Part shown: piece by piece, positions 42,348-54,386 of the stretch
How positions within the stretch are numbered: the first letter of the stretch is position 1
Layout of the letters: every line of letters starts with the position of its first letter
Assembly: GCA_021399435.1 (NCBI GenBank)
Contig: JAJTUP010000077.1
Span: 186,001 to 250,000, forward strand
DNA from: Diaporthe sp. PMI_573
Lineage: Eukaryota; Ascomycota; Sordariomycetes; Diaporthales; Diaporthaceae
Direction: 5' to 3'
DNA length: 64,000 nt
The notes under the pieces: generated by a model
What the model was told of the DNA's origin: nothing
Seen by the model: the letters and a program-made list of their open reading frames with translations, nothing else
Databases searched by the model: none
Made by a program: the position numbers and the translations under genes

Positions 42348-44708
42348 TCATGAGATCTGTGCCGCCTCGTCTTGACCGTCAAACGATATGAAACCCTGTT
42401 CGATAGAACCCATCCCGACTCTCGCCCATAATCCGCTTTCCGGGCCTTCCGTAACAACCAGTACGTAATATGTCCGTTTGCCATCCTTTCATCTCGTCCG
42501 TCTTCCCATTATAGCACACCGTACCTCTATCGAGGCCTCTCTTTCTTGATCGAACCACAGATGCACGACTTCATCGCCCTTCTCATTGCGTATAACATGT
42601 TCCAAACTCTCTGGTTTGATCTCGCAATGTTGAATACGTGTCACTCGAGCTTTCAAAAGATAGCCATCATTCTCCGGGTTGCTGGTCTCGTTGGTCGCCT
42701 TGCCATCCACAAATTGAACGCTCTCATCCCACTCAACGTCTCGAATTTCCGGATACTCGACCTGCCCAGGATATGCCATCCAAGACCACGACGGAATCTT
42801 CTAGCCAGCTGTGTCAGATATCCGCTGCTTGGCAATTTTCTGCAACCGTCGCCATAGAGACTTCTGTGAAGATAGCGTTCAAAGATACCGTATCTGACAT
42901 TTGTTACGAAAGCGTCGGCCAACGCCATGACTAGTGAGTCGATCGCAACGGGCCTGTCTGTCTCCTTCGTGAGGCCTAAGTTCGAGTATCCAGCAAACAG
43001 AGATTGAAACAACCGGATTTGAGCCGCCAGAGCCTGTTGCGTAATAGAGCGAGGAAATTCTGGGTCACTTCGAAAAGATAAATTCGCGCTAATTTATTAC
43101 AAATTAGCAAGCTTATTAGTAAGTACTCGGTGATAACAATGGAATTGTAAAGGCAAGAAGCGGTGCGTGTAGCTGAGCTCCACGTTGACTTACTTGTACA
43201 TGTAAGTAAGCGTTTCGCAACGCACCCCCCCCCCCCACACACACTCGAAGTACGTTTGCCTTGTCGTAAAATGGATCGTTCGGCGTGACAAGGCTCGTTC
43301 CTGTAACACCCATGCCCGCTTGTTCAAGACACCTTCCTCCACGTCGCCAGGGAAATCGTCGATAAATGTGCAAACATAGACCTTGCCATGTGAGGAGTTA
43401 GGCACTGTCACGTATTGCAAATTTGACTATTCCATCGGCCGGTTGAGAAACCCCTCAGTTGAATCTTCGGCAGAGGTGGCAGCAATCGTACAGTAAGCGT
43501 TCTTGAAGACCGTTTCCATCTTTGTGGCTTCGGTTGCCCAGTCCCCGTCGTCGCCTTGAATGATACAAAGCGAGTCGATCCAGAGGTATCGCTTGCCGAT
43601 CTCTCGAGTGACTCTGATTGCATCTTGAAAGGTCGGCGGCAATTGTTCAACAAGAAATCTTCGACTCCTGCGTTTTTTGTTCCTACGGGTAGTCCGCCAT
43701 TTTTTTTTTTTTTTTTTTTTACTTCTTTGTTAGCTTGCCCCAGCAATGGGACAGAGCAACGTAGTGTATTCCTTCAGTTTGTCTGTCGAGATGAGGCGCA
43801 CTCTGTCGCGGCCAATCCCCACACCGATGACCCGGGTTGGCATTTGAGCACCATTGGGATTGGGACAGCATCCACCATCTCGCGAGCATTCGCCTTTGTC
43901 ACAAAGTCGAAGCCATTCCTTGATTAGCCCGAAATGACTCGGGCTACCCGATTGTAGGAATACGGGAAGTCCAGGTTGTATTGGCTTCGACCTTCTAGAG
44001 ACGTCTTGGGGCTTTTCTAACAAAGTGTCAGCTGTCTATGCCATCATCTTCGACAAACGGAGCAGTTTCACACACCCGACACAGCACAGATCCTTACGTA
44101 ATGCCGGGCTTCAAGAAGTTGCATCTTGGTGTCCTTGACCTCGTCCTTGTTGACGCATTTCGAGAGGATTTGACAGAGATCACAGCCGTTCTTTGGGCCA
44201 TGCAACGAAGAGAGAGTGATATCTAGGTCAATGTTGAGACACCGATCGCATAATGCTGAAGAGGCTTCAGTATTGAAAGTCAAATTTGGCAGAATTTCTG
44301 CTTTAAGGCGTGCTAAAAATGTATCATCAGGCCGGTAGGTATATTCGTCCTCAGCATCCTGGGTTGTTCATCTATGTCAGCATTGCATAATACACAAGTG
44401 TACAGACTAACTCAGAATCTGGCAAAATAAAACAGATATGGTCAGCCATTTCATGGGCTTAGCATAGTAGCACGTACTTCCTGAAAAATGGGTCAGCAAA
44501 CAGGTCGCTCCGTCTCGTCGGCACAGCCAAGACTTACCAATCTATATCACCAAAGACAGCCGGGGTCAGCAAACATATCGCTCCGTCTCGTCGGCACAGC
44601 AAGACTTACTTCCTATTAATGTCCTCATTAGCAACAGATGCCGTCCCAGATCGTAGTACTTACGGGAATATATGTACCATGATCCTTCTCGTTATCGGCC
44701 GTTGCCAT
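42348..44708 (-). pseudogene. HET-domain (heterokaryon incompatibility-type) gene, decayed
   Basis: HET proteins trigger incompatibility-type cell death in fungi. Reading on the minus strand: exon 1 MATADNEKDHGTYIP (44708-44664), a complex intron zone, then an exon from 44361 (TFLARLKAEILPNLTFNTEA). An intron at 44097-44036 leads to PVFLQSGSPSHFGLIKEWLR, then HYVALSHCWGKLTK. A further intron, whose GT is followed at once by an A21 run, joins to QLPPTFQDAIRVTREIGKRY and LWIDSLCIIQ; later come GVLNKRAWVLQERALSRRTI and KIPSWSWMAYPGQVEYP. Lesions: a 1-nt shift before HYVALSHCWG (an A run), TAG after FLNRPME, a 1-nt shift after RYLHRSL, TAG before KIPSWSWM, and TGA after GRRTR, with conserved sequence (YYVLVVTEGPESGLWARVGM) continuing to 42348. 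All three stops are explainable as C-to-T changes. Confidence 0.85.
44491..44609 (-). repeat. Tandemly duplicated intron-like segment near the HET gene start
   Basis: Copies at 44491-44537 (47 bp) and 44564-44609 (46 bp) are nearly identical. On the coding (minus) strand each begins exactly at a 5' splice-site consensus GTAAGTCTTG, and is followed by an acceptor-like end (GATATAG or TTTTTCAG). Short pieces of 3-4 nt lie between. Confidence 0.8.
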
Positions 44709-44791
44709 TGGAAGCTCTTTAGTACTGTCCCTATAGAGGTTGCAGAACAGAATACGTCAGCTAACATCGTACGCAAACCTGACGGGGATTC

Positions 44792-45514
44792 TCAAGAATC
44801 TGCGCTCACATAGTCAATGAGGGTAACACAAGCATAGTTTTGCTGAAATCGATCAACGGGCACCACGATCTCATGCGCTTCGGGCAGCGGTAACAGTCCT
44901 GGACGCCCTAGACCGTGGCTGAGCGGGGGCAGAGCATGCACCGGATATGTAAGGCGAGCATCTTGTGTTGTGGTGACGGTGATAGGAGAGAATTTCTGGT
45001 TTAAATCCTGTAGGTATTGGCCCCAGTAAGCCCCCCCCCACCAACCAACCCCACCTTAGCCAAGGACAGTTTAGATAATTTAGTTAAAAATTCCGGAGAT
45101 TTCAGAGTCAATCACGGCACAGAGAGGTAGTTTCCATTGGCAGAAGCATACCCCCTCCTTGACATTTCATACTGAGTGGCATGGAAATGGAGGTGCTGCA
45201 GGTGGCGGGAGCGGGACGCTCCCCCACGGAGCAGCTCAGGGCATGATGAGAATATTTTGCATATCGCTCTTGGCCACCGTTGATCGCAGCAGGAGAGAAA
45301 CATTGCTCACACCAGGACGGAGAATGCAAGCCCCACATAATGTGTATGTGCGGTCTGCTCGCCGCCGCATTGTCACGCTGATCACCTCGTAGTTGCTTTC
45401 TTCTGCAGAGCCACCTTCACCCAAACTGCGCCAAACAATATTGCACAGGCCGAATTGTTGGCGGATGGTCAGTCCCAAGGATGTTATTGGTGTGGACGTA
45501 GGTACCCATTGCAC
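44792..45514 (-). other. Unidentified coding-like sequence
   Basis: Two minus-strand frames look coding. One (45514-45236) includes TPITSLGLTIRQQFGLCNIV, WRSLGEGGSAEESNYEVISV. The other (about 45030-44792) includes YWGQYLQDLNQKFSPITVTT, RPGLLPLPEAHEIVVPVDRF and ends NYACVTLIDYVSADS. Between them lie a C9 run (45031-45039) and no clear splice sites. They may be parts of one decayed gene. No family was recognised. It ends 84 bp upstream of the HET start. Confidence 0.35.
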
Positions 45515-47010
45515 GACTCACGTCGAGATACTAGCAGGAGCTGGAAGGAAAACGATGCCAGGATATCCCGTGTTGGCGAACGGCAGGGATAAGGCTTAAG
45601 GAACTATTGATTGTCGGCAGCCAAAGCTGCCCTTTGGACAAGGCTTGCATCGGCAGTCACCCTATTGGCGGGACGAGTAACGCACTATGGAACTCCGCCG
45701 AAATCTGCCGATCGCACCCTTACTAAAACCGGGATCCGGGTCGTGGCCAGTTGACAATGCCAGCGTTTGTATGCTCTGGTACGCGAGCGAAGGACGCTGA
45801 CACTTCGCCAATCATCCGGCTTTTTCTCTAGAGAGGGTCAGTCATGCTGCCTAATCTCCTAAACAAGAGACAAGGGCCCTGGCCGCCAGTGTCTGCAGTA
45901 GAGAGAACGCATAAGCAAACCGAGGATCTATTGTTCCATTTCGTCATGGATCCCGCTCAGGCGTATGCTGTCTGCTTTACAACATCTTGCCCGGTTGACC
46001 GGACTGTCTGCAGGTATTCTTATTCTATCAGGGAAAGCAGTCGCCATGCCCTCTTGGGTTACTGGTTCGGACACTCACGAGTGTGCCATCTTTCCTCGGC
46101 TTGCGTAAACTGGGACATTACCTGGCCAGGCGGAGCGCTTCCACGTTTCCCCCTTGCGGAACCGCCGGGGGCGACAGGCAGGACAGCGGGCCAGGTGCTC
46201 ATGGCGCCCATGGAATTCACGGCGCCATTCCTTGGGTAGCGGAGAGTACATGTGACAACCACACAAGCAAAGGAAACAGCGCATGGAAATGCCTCTTGGT
46301 TCTGCGTGGTACTGGCACAAAGAGACACGTAACGCTCTGAATTTGCGTTCCAGGCTAAAGAGGACGTCCCCCGGGCTTGTGCAGGATCCCTCCATCTAAC
46401 GGATCAGGTCGGTGCCGTTGATTGGCGAGTCTTTTTCCCGGCCCCAAGCGCTGTCTTGTGGCTGCCCGTCAGCTTCTCGACGGCGTCCAAGCTGCGTGAT
46501 GTAACGACGATGACTCCATTGTGACGTTTTGGCAGGAAGGACGCAAGTGGTTGTTGTACGCACATGCACCAGCGTTTACATTCGTGGAGCAGCGAGATGT
46601 CTCACCTTTTCACGGGCAGAGTGGCTGGGAGAGAGCAGATTGATATCGTCAACATTATCCAAATTCATAAAATTAAACACTTTTCCATTCGCAGTCTCAC
46701 ATTCTCACATTGTCCGCATTCATCTGACGAACTATCTGGCCGCATTTCTTCGCCAAGATGGGTTTGATGCACAGATTACACACGATCACGGACTACCTGA
46801 TCTCATGGGTTCATCCGGTAACAATCACCGAACCTTCAGCAAATGGATGCCTATGGACTGGATATGGCGCTGACCTCATCCGCCTCTGCAGAATGCTCAT
46901 TGGGGATGGTTGTCGTTCAATCGCAAGGCATGTCTCCCCTTCTCTAACACGTGCGAGACCGCTGTTCTGACAAGGCCTGGACGATGTAGAATGGACAAAT
47001 TGAACATGAA
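45515..47010. other. Intergenic, no recognised gene
   Basis: 1.5 kb. Frames at 45844-46239 and 46529-46873 lack domains. The last 100 bp is the 5' flank of the PSD gene. Confidence 0.45.
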
Positions 47011-48012
47011 ATGCAGCCGCTTTTGAAGAAGCTGAAGTTGTTGTTGTTATTTAATCCCCTTACGGAATGGGTTGACACGACGCACGCGATGCGCCTTTAC
47101 ATCTACAATAAAACTATGAACAGGGGCAAGTTCTGGATATGTTGACCCAGGCCCATTCGGATTTTCACTGAGCATGGCACCAGGAAAGCAAGAAGGGACT
47201 CCGGCATCAAAAGAGGAGATCCGGCAGTTTGTGGAGACCTACAACATTAATATGAACGAATTTGAACCTTCGGATATTGACGAGTACAAAACATTCGAGG
47301 ACTTCTTCACCCGCGCACATAGGCCCGGCTCTCGGCCAATCCACCAGCCAGAGGACGCTTCTATCGCAGTTGTCGTCGCTGATTCGCGGGTCGTCACCTA
47401 CGAATCAGTCGCGGAGACGAAGAGTCTATGGATCAAGGGCAATGGCTTCAGCATTGCCAACCTCGTCATGGATACCCAAATCGGCTCGCGATTCGACGGC
47501 GGGGCAGTTGCGAGCTTTCGTCTATCACCACAGGACTACCATCGGTACCACTCCCCTGTTTCGGGCAAGGTCAAGCTCTTCAGAAGTGTACCTGGTGATT
47601 ACTATCAAGTCGATGCCGTTGCTTTGCAGAGCAAGGTGGACATATTGACACGGAACAGAAGGGAGTGCGTCGTCATAGAGACAGAAGATTTCGGCGACGT
47701 GTTGTTCGTGGCCATCGGGGCAACTAACGTCGGGTCTGTTCAGTGAGTTAGGCCAATACCTGTTGGACGTACGAAAGGACGCCATGACAGGGGCTGACGA
47801 CAAACAGGATTCATGACCGGTTCCAGAAGCGCGGTGAGGAGATTAAGAAAGGTGAAGAGCTGGGGTATTTCCAGTACGGGGGTTCATCTATCATCGTGGC
47901 ATTCCAAAAGGCACGGGTCGAGTTTGATCAGGACTTGCTGGATCTAAGCAAACAGCGGATTCAGGTCGCGGTTGAAGTGGGCATGAGCTTGGGTCATGCT
48001 TCTTCTGTCTAA
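47011..48012 (+). CDS. Phosphatidylserine decarboxylase family protein
   Basis: PSD converts phosphatidylserine to phosphatidylethanolamine using a self-generated pyruvoyl group. Three exons join in phase: 47011-47129, 47173-47742 and 47808-48012 (297 aa). Exon 1 gives LLLLFNPLTEWVDTTHAMRL. Exon 2 gives VETYNINMNEFEPSDIDEY, FEDFFTRAHRPGSRPI, VVADSRVVTYES (equivalent of SPADGRV, with the Asp) and FRLSPQDYHRYHSPVSGKV. Exon 3 gives YFQYGGSSIIVAF, the processing-site region where GSS replaces the common GST. The first intron is only 43 bp with a weak GTTCTG donor; the matching intron position in the relic at 30 kb supports it. No targeting signal or C2 domain is seen, so it resembles the short soluble PSD-like proteins often linked to accessory loci rather than mitochondrial Psd1. 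Confidence 0.83.
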
Positions 48013-51000
48013 GTGTCACATTGCACTGGCCTCTGAAGGAGGAAGCATCTCTCGTTTAAAATGAGTACCAATTTCCTTGCTTGCCCGAGCACATTTGTGC
48101 TGTGTGAGTGGTAACTTGCATACAGCACGCACAACCCGCCGGGTATGCTCCCCAACCAGTAGGAAGGCTCTCCAGCCCATCTGGGCAGGGTTGCGGCGAT
48201 AAGAAGCTGCAAGGCTAACCGAGAAGACGTTCAAGTTGGCAAAACGGGATCCTCCTTCGAACAACTCAACCTTGCTGTTCAGTGTTCACCTGCTGTCCAT
48301 TGTCGACAGCCTAGTGTGAGTCATTGTTCATCAAAGAGTGAGAGAGTATCCCAGATTCGGTTCTGATTAATTTAAATCAACCTTGATCAATGCAATGGAC
48401 CCGACGCATATTGGAATGATCGCCACAAGGTATTTTCCAAGCCGTCCGTCTAATTAATGCAAGATTAACCTCAATACGAACGCAATTGTCGATCTTAGCA
48501 CACTGTTGCGTAGACCATTTAATGTCGTCAACGTCGCGGGAAATGACCCCAGTGACGACAAGGAGCGGCATCGGCTGCGGACCACGGATTCGTGAAAAGC
48601 CACAAGGGTCACAACGGCTACGAGTGCCATGTCTGTTGTAGGTCATATTGCATGACGGGAGAGGGAAGTTAGATTGCGACGCCTTGCCACCCCTCAAACC
48701 GAAGCTGTCCCCGCTCGCATGCCGTCATTCTCTGGGCTGGCTAGCGGAAACTATCCCTGGTTTAGTCAGTAGCCGTTTAGGGTGATTCCGAGCCCTAGCA
48801 AGTGCATCAATGACGTGGTTAAGGCTACGTGCGTCCTCTTATCAACACTGTATTGACTATCTCTTACGTCTCTCTGAACCCTCTCTGCAAAAGGATCGGG
48901 GCTGCAAGAGTCCCAAGACAGTTAGAGGACCCTACCACAATGCCATCTGCCGCGAAAGATCATCCCATGTTAGCAGTCACGCACTGCTGTTGTCTGGATC
49001 GACCTGAATACTGGGCGTAAGTTACGTCAGCCTGGCAACCTCTAACTCCTAGGGACACAGCGATCTTAGCCTCTTCGAAGTCGCCACCATGCTCAAGCGT
49101 GCCGATCTCAAGCGCTTGCTCATCGCACTTGGAGATTTCGTGCCCTTTGTGCCGTGTGCATCTCGACATGATCGCGCAAGACATGCCCAGTGCCGTCTGG
49201 CACTTACGCTCAAAATATTCCATCTGGATGATAACGCCTCCAGCAACTCCTCACTGCCTCGACCTTCATGTTCCTGCCACACTGCATAACTCAAAAGTCA
49301 ACGCGCATATCTGTCCCACTTCTTTGGCAAGGTAGCATCTCAACACTTCGGTCAATACAGGCAGTCTCTGCAACACCCCAGATGGCATGTCATGTAACTG
49401 TCCATAGGGCCTAGAGCCGATGGTTTGGTTGGAATCTGCCTAGCCCAACGTCGTTAACAAACGCGTCATGTTGGTAACCGACCTCGAACTACGAACACTT
49501 AAGTATGCTCAGTGTGTCCGCAGAAAGAAATTGTACGACGTTTCCTCCGTCATCTGCGCACTCAACTCGCAAATCTGGCTGTCCTAGTCATACAATGTGA
49601 CTGGGACCTTAATGCTGGCAGCCCAACATTTACTGCTTCTGATGCTACATTGACACTGGAGTGGCATCTCTTTGCACCCTGAAGTACCGAGCTTGAGGTT
49701 GTCGGTACTGCAGTCATGGAAGCCCTGACTGGAGCCACATCCAGACGGCTCACGTGTAAGCTGCGGTCATCCCATCAAGTGCAACGGGAAAGACTAGGTG
49801 GAGCGACAATTAAAGGTGACAAGACAACAATCATACACTTTACACGCAACGCCGAGCGTACCAGCGATGCGCCTTTGTCAAGAGTGGAGAGGTCAAACCG
49901 AGACAGAGAGTTCATTGAGGGCGAGAACTACACTCCTACATTCTTATCATTAGCGGATACCGCTTATCTACCCAGTTCCCAGTTCATACCCACTTCTTAA
50001 ACGTCTTCACTGGGATGGACCGAGAATATTGACCTCGTACACCGTAGTGACCTTGCCAGTATTAGAATTCTGAATCTAAACTTACACGTCAGTGTCGCTT
50101 GTTCACCATTGGTCGCGGTTTGCTTCCATTACCTCGTATCGGGGAGAATCAGGGCTGGCCTGGACATTTCGATCGGCTTGAATGCCAGGCTCCGTCAAGA
50201 CGTCAGTAATAACACCAACAGTCTCAGAGGTTTGGGAATCAGGGCCTCGGAAATTTAGTCTCTAAGTTCTATACCAAATAATGCAAGGAGCGTCACTTGC
50301 CGCCAACCGGTTTGTAGCGAACTGACTGGCCAGTCTCATATCGAGCCATGATCGCTTGAGATTACCGTTGCTTGATTCAATCGGGAGAGCTGCTTGGTGT
50401 TTTCGCCTGAAATCAGTGCAGCAAAGGGCGAATGTCTCTTATAGCCGTTACCGCTCGGGTCTCGAACAATCGATCGCATTTCATAAATATCCCTAGTATT
50501 GCATCATTTTGTCGCAATCAATTGTCGGACAGAAAATTGTGTGTACAGGCGTATAATCAACGTTTGCATTACTATTCTGCGCCGTCACCCCTTTCCCAAC
50601 GTCGCCACCTTTGTACATAAGCTGCCCCCCAACACCAAAGAAAAAATGACCGCCTCTGACGTCATTGACGTCGCGGTGACAATATTATTGTGATAGACAT
50701 TTTTTAGGTTTACAGGTGGGTGCCTCATGCTGAGCCTCCAAGAATTTTGGGATATCACTCACTCTTGTGTGCGGACCGACATGTGACAGTCAAATTCCAA
50801 CGAGGTGCTAGCAACGACGGCTTTCAATAGGAAAGACTCGAAAACTGACCGTCAGGTCGTATTACTCCCACGAATCCGTCGAGTACGCCTGCGCGTCACC
50901 ACCGGACATTTTCCTCAAGTATTACTTTTATTAGTGGCCTGACCAGGAGAGATGGTCTCATCCAGGAATTTCCTGAAGATATTGCGAGACGATCAATAGA

Positions 51001-51525
51001 CGCATTCATTAGGCCCTAAACGGCTTCAAAATCAAGCACTCTAATTTTCATTATATACTCCTAAACTCCGTCGACTTTTCATTACCGATTCAGGTTTCTG
51101 GGTTAGCTTGGGCCCTGCCACATTCTAAGGGCGTCCACAGAATGCCCTGTGTCGGATGTTTTGTCCTTGGCGACTTCTCCTCGGTCTCGTCTCTCACTTA
51201 CCGATAAATATTACGGCGCAGTATATAGGATCACAAGGTGATATCGTAGCGGCATTGAGTGCCATCAATGGGTGGTTAGCCCATGGATATATCGGCCTTG
51301 GCTGAGATTTGGGAGGAGCATCTTGACAACGGACAAATGAAGACCTGACACTGATTTCGCAGGCCTGGTCTGCGTTGAATACCGGCGGTAAGCCGTGATA
51401 TACCAAACCCTAGGTAATGCGAGTGGATATTCTTCTAATGGTTCATAGCTTTTCAGAACGGTTATATCAGTGATTCCTAAGAGCGAATGAGCATTCATAT
51501 TCCCATCCATCCAGTACTATATACA
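48013..51525. other. Long intergenic region, no recognised gene
   Basis: 3.5 kb. Frames at 48960-49294 (minus, Cys/His-containing) and 49716-50000 (plus) were examined but show no domain, and their frames disagree. No tandem repeats were noticed. It may contain decayed genes. Confidence 0.4.
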
Positions 51526-52528
51526 TTAACCATTAACGACGATGCCCCCATTGGGATGCAGAGTCTGCCCGCTCATAAAAGCACTCTCCTTGGATGCGAG
51601 GAATACATAACTCGTCGCAATTTCGCTCGGCTGTCCCACTCTATCCATCGGCGTCCAGTTCCCCAGTTCGTGACCCTTTTGAATCTGCTCGCTCCCACTT
51701 GTGGCCAAGAGCGGTGTCCACACCGGCCCGGCAGCAACTGCGTTGACACGAATACCCTTCTTGACCAGCTGATTGGAGAGTGCACGAGTGAAGGCAACCA
51801 CGGCGCCCTTGCTCGTCGCATAGTCCAGTCGGCTGGGGACGCCGATGTAGGAGTCCACCGACGCACTATTGACAATCACGCCGCCTTTGGACAAATGTGG
51901 CAGCACATACTTGGTAAGATGGAAGTACGAGTCCAAATTGACGCGAAAAGTGGACGTCCACTGCTCCCTATGGCCACAACGTTTGTTATTATGAATATGT
52001 CCGTGTGAAAAACTGGTTGTTGATGGGTACTCACTCGGAAATGTCGCTAATATCTCCTTGCTCCTGCCTAGTAGCAGCGTTGTTAACCAAGATGTCGATT
52101 CCGCCGAGCGCGTTCACAGCCCGCTTTGCAACATCTATGCAGTTAATCGACAGGGATAGGTCGCTGGGGATGAGGATGATCTCCCCGCCGTTCTTCTCTA
52201 CCTGGGTCTTGGTGTGCTGTGCGTCATCCTCTTCGGACGGGAGATAGACAATGGCCACCGTGGCTCCCTCCATAGCGAATAGGATGGCTACGGCGCGGCC
52301 GATGCCAGAGTCTCCTCCAGTGATAAGAGCTTTCTTTCCCTCGAGTTTACCCGACGGCTTGTACACGATGTCTTCGCCTTCGGATGGTAGATGAACCTTT
52401 TGCGGCTTGGGTTCCATGTCTCGCTCGAGGCCGGTGTTGGCCGGCTGTTGGGTGAACTTGCTTGGGTCCATGCTAGGATGGGTGACCTTATGGAGGGTCT
52501 CTTTGGCAGTCTCTTTGGCAGAGTCCAT
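51526..52528 (-). CDS. Short-chain dehydrogenase, GSP39/YghA type
   Basis: NAD(P)-dependent oxidoreductase of 311 aa related to bacterial stress-associated SDRs (GSP39, YghA). Exon 1 is 52528-52035, the intron 52034-51968 (67 bp, GTGAGT ... CATAG) and exon 2 51967-51526. The leader HPSMDPSKFTQQPANTGLER is followed by SGKLEGKKALITGGDSGIGR (cofactor motif), IDILVNNAATRQEQGDISDI, SYFHLTKYVLPHLSKGG, the catalytic Ser (VNSASVDSYIG) and YATSKGA (Tyr-x3-Lys). The end TLHPNGGIVVNG is typical of the subfamily. All key residues are present, so the gene looks intact. It may act in oxidative or osmotic stress by analogy. Confidence 0.87.
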
Positions 52529-54386
52529 GTTTGCGATTGCGATGCTATTTCTCGGCGTTTGTCTTCTCGAGCATATCCTGACTTGTAAAATGGCACGGCA
52601 CTCGAGTTGTCTTTTATTCCGCGAAATAAGGCACCTTGTAAGTTTTGGGAAACTTGCCTGTCCCTAGTACAGGAAAGACGGGCTGATCGTTTTCCCCACA
52701 TCAAAAGGGTAATCATTCTGCGTCATAAGTCAGTCGTGATCTATCATTGACCAACATCGGGAGGTTTTTTTCCTGCGCCCATTTAGACTAGCAGGCCTAC
52801 TGCAAGGCATCGTAGCGAATGAGATAGGCGTACTCTTCGATCGTGGATATCAGCTTTGCATAATGGGACGTCATTGCTGAGCATAAAGACCCTCCAGAAC
52901 ACCACTCACAACGGTTTTAGTTAGGATTATAGTTTAGGATGATCGAATGGGTGCGAGACCGGAATCTTCACATGGCAATATGTTGCGCCCCCTAGCCCAT
53001 TCTTGGCCCGGGGTATGCCGTTGAACAAGAAAAATCAGGTAAGAGCGCCCATCTTTGGCTAGTTAAGTAATTAATGAGCACAGCAACGTACCGGTTTTCG
53101 CCTCCTATACGTACCGTTTGCGTGAGGCTTCTATCAAACCTGTAAAAATGCGGGCGTGACTGGGAAGAGCCTCTGACACATGGAAGACCTAAGAAAATGC
53201 ACAGTATAAGTTGCTAACTGTAAATTCTCGGGCATTTAGGCTATCCCTCTGGTTTTAGTGACTTTTGGGCTCTACGTTCCTCTCCTCGGCTGTATATCTG
53301 GTCTGGCGCAGCATAGGGGGATGGGAAAGCGATGGCAATATAACTTCAATCACTTGTCTGGTCTGTTCATCTGTGCGACGTGATATATGCTATTCTCTCC
53401 TCCGTCGAGAGACATCACGAAACCGCCACTCAGCCTCACAAAACACGTCAACTGTCCACAAGCACTTCACGATCCTACGAAATATCATCCCTCAAAACGG
53501 AATAACAATATTGCGTCCGCCCCGACAACTACATTCGCCTCATCACGCCTCCCTCGCATCTAACCTTCCCAATGATGTCATGCATCGCTCGCGCCTGACC
53601 CCCGCCGGACTCCCGCCACTTCCCGTCGGAGCTTGTCACTAGTTCACTTTGGTGCCACTAATTCACTACCGACGAGCAAATATCACATTGGGGACGTAGG
53701 GCCTCCTAGATCGATTATCCTACGATCTGGTGAGGATGCTGGTGACTTCATCGCGAGTACTCGCGCCTTGCCATCACCTGCAGCCTATTTTACCCTTCGC
53801 GGGTGCTACGCCTGACGGTGTATACCCAGCAACATCCACCCCTGCCTACCACAATAACCATTTTGTGCAAATTCCCATATTGCCACGCTTTCTGGAGTAA
53901 ACATTGTGAACACACCGATAGGCGCATTGGAGCTGCACTTAGAAAGGACGGTACATAGATGATTGGAGCGAACATGTAGATGCCAGGTGACGCACATCAT
54001 CCGCCGATGGTAGTCGTAAGGCCAGAGTGGTGGTGAGTGGTTAGCTGCGTCACGTCACTCTAAGGCAAAGTATGCGGCATAGTGGAGGATTTGGCAAGGC
54101 TACGGTTGTTTATTTGCCGGTGCTGCAATGTTGGAGCCTACTATTCCTTGCGAGGTGTTTTACTACAATTGCCCATGCTAGTCACTGCAGCTTGCGTGAC
54201 GAAGTAGCTGTCAATGATTGTCTAAAGGTGCGATTCCACGGTTCCCTGAAAAAGGGTTTAGTGATCATGACACCGTGATTTGCTCATTGAAGCCTTGTCG
54301 ATAGTGACCCCACCTACCTGTGTATCTCCAAAAGGTCTCTGTTCGACTTTGTATGCCACTTTAATAACCAAGACTACCAACCCACC
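52529..54386. other. Intergenic, no recognised gene
   Basis: 1.9 kb upstream of the SDR and of copy B. A 125-codon frame at 53265-53642 has no domain. Nothing else was recognised. Confidence 0.45.

Noticed and set aside
43225..43236. C12 run taken at first as a HET frameshift
   Set aside because: The coding strand reads through it in frame (V-W-G-G-G-V) into RCETLTYM.
43700..43720. T21 run taken at first as an insertion breaking the HET gene
   Set aside because: On the coding strand it follows a GTA donor and ends in an in-phase CAG acceptor, so it lies within an intron.
48960..49294. Cys/His-containing minus-strand frames resembling a zinc-binding segment
   Set aside because: Spacing does not fit RING or other known fingers, and two frames compete.
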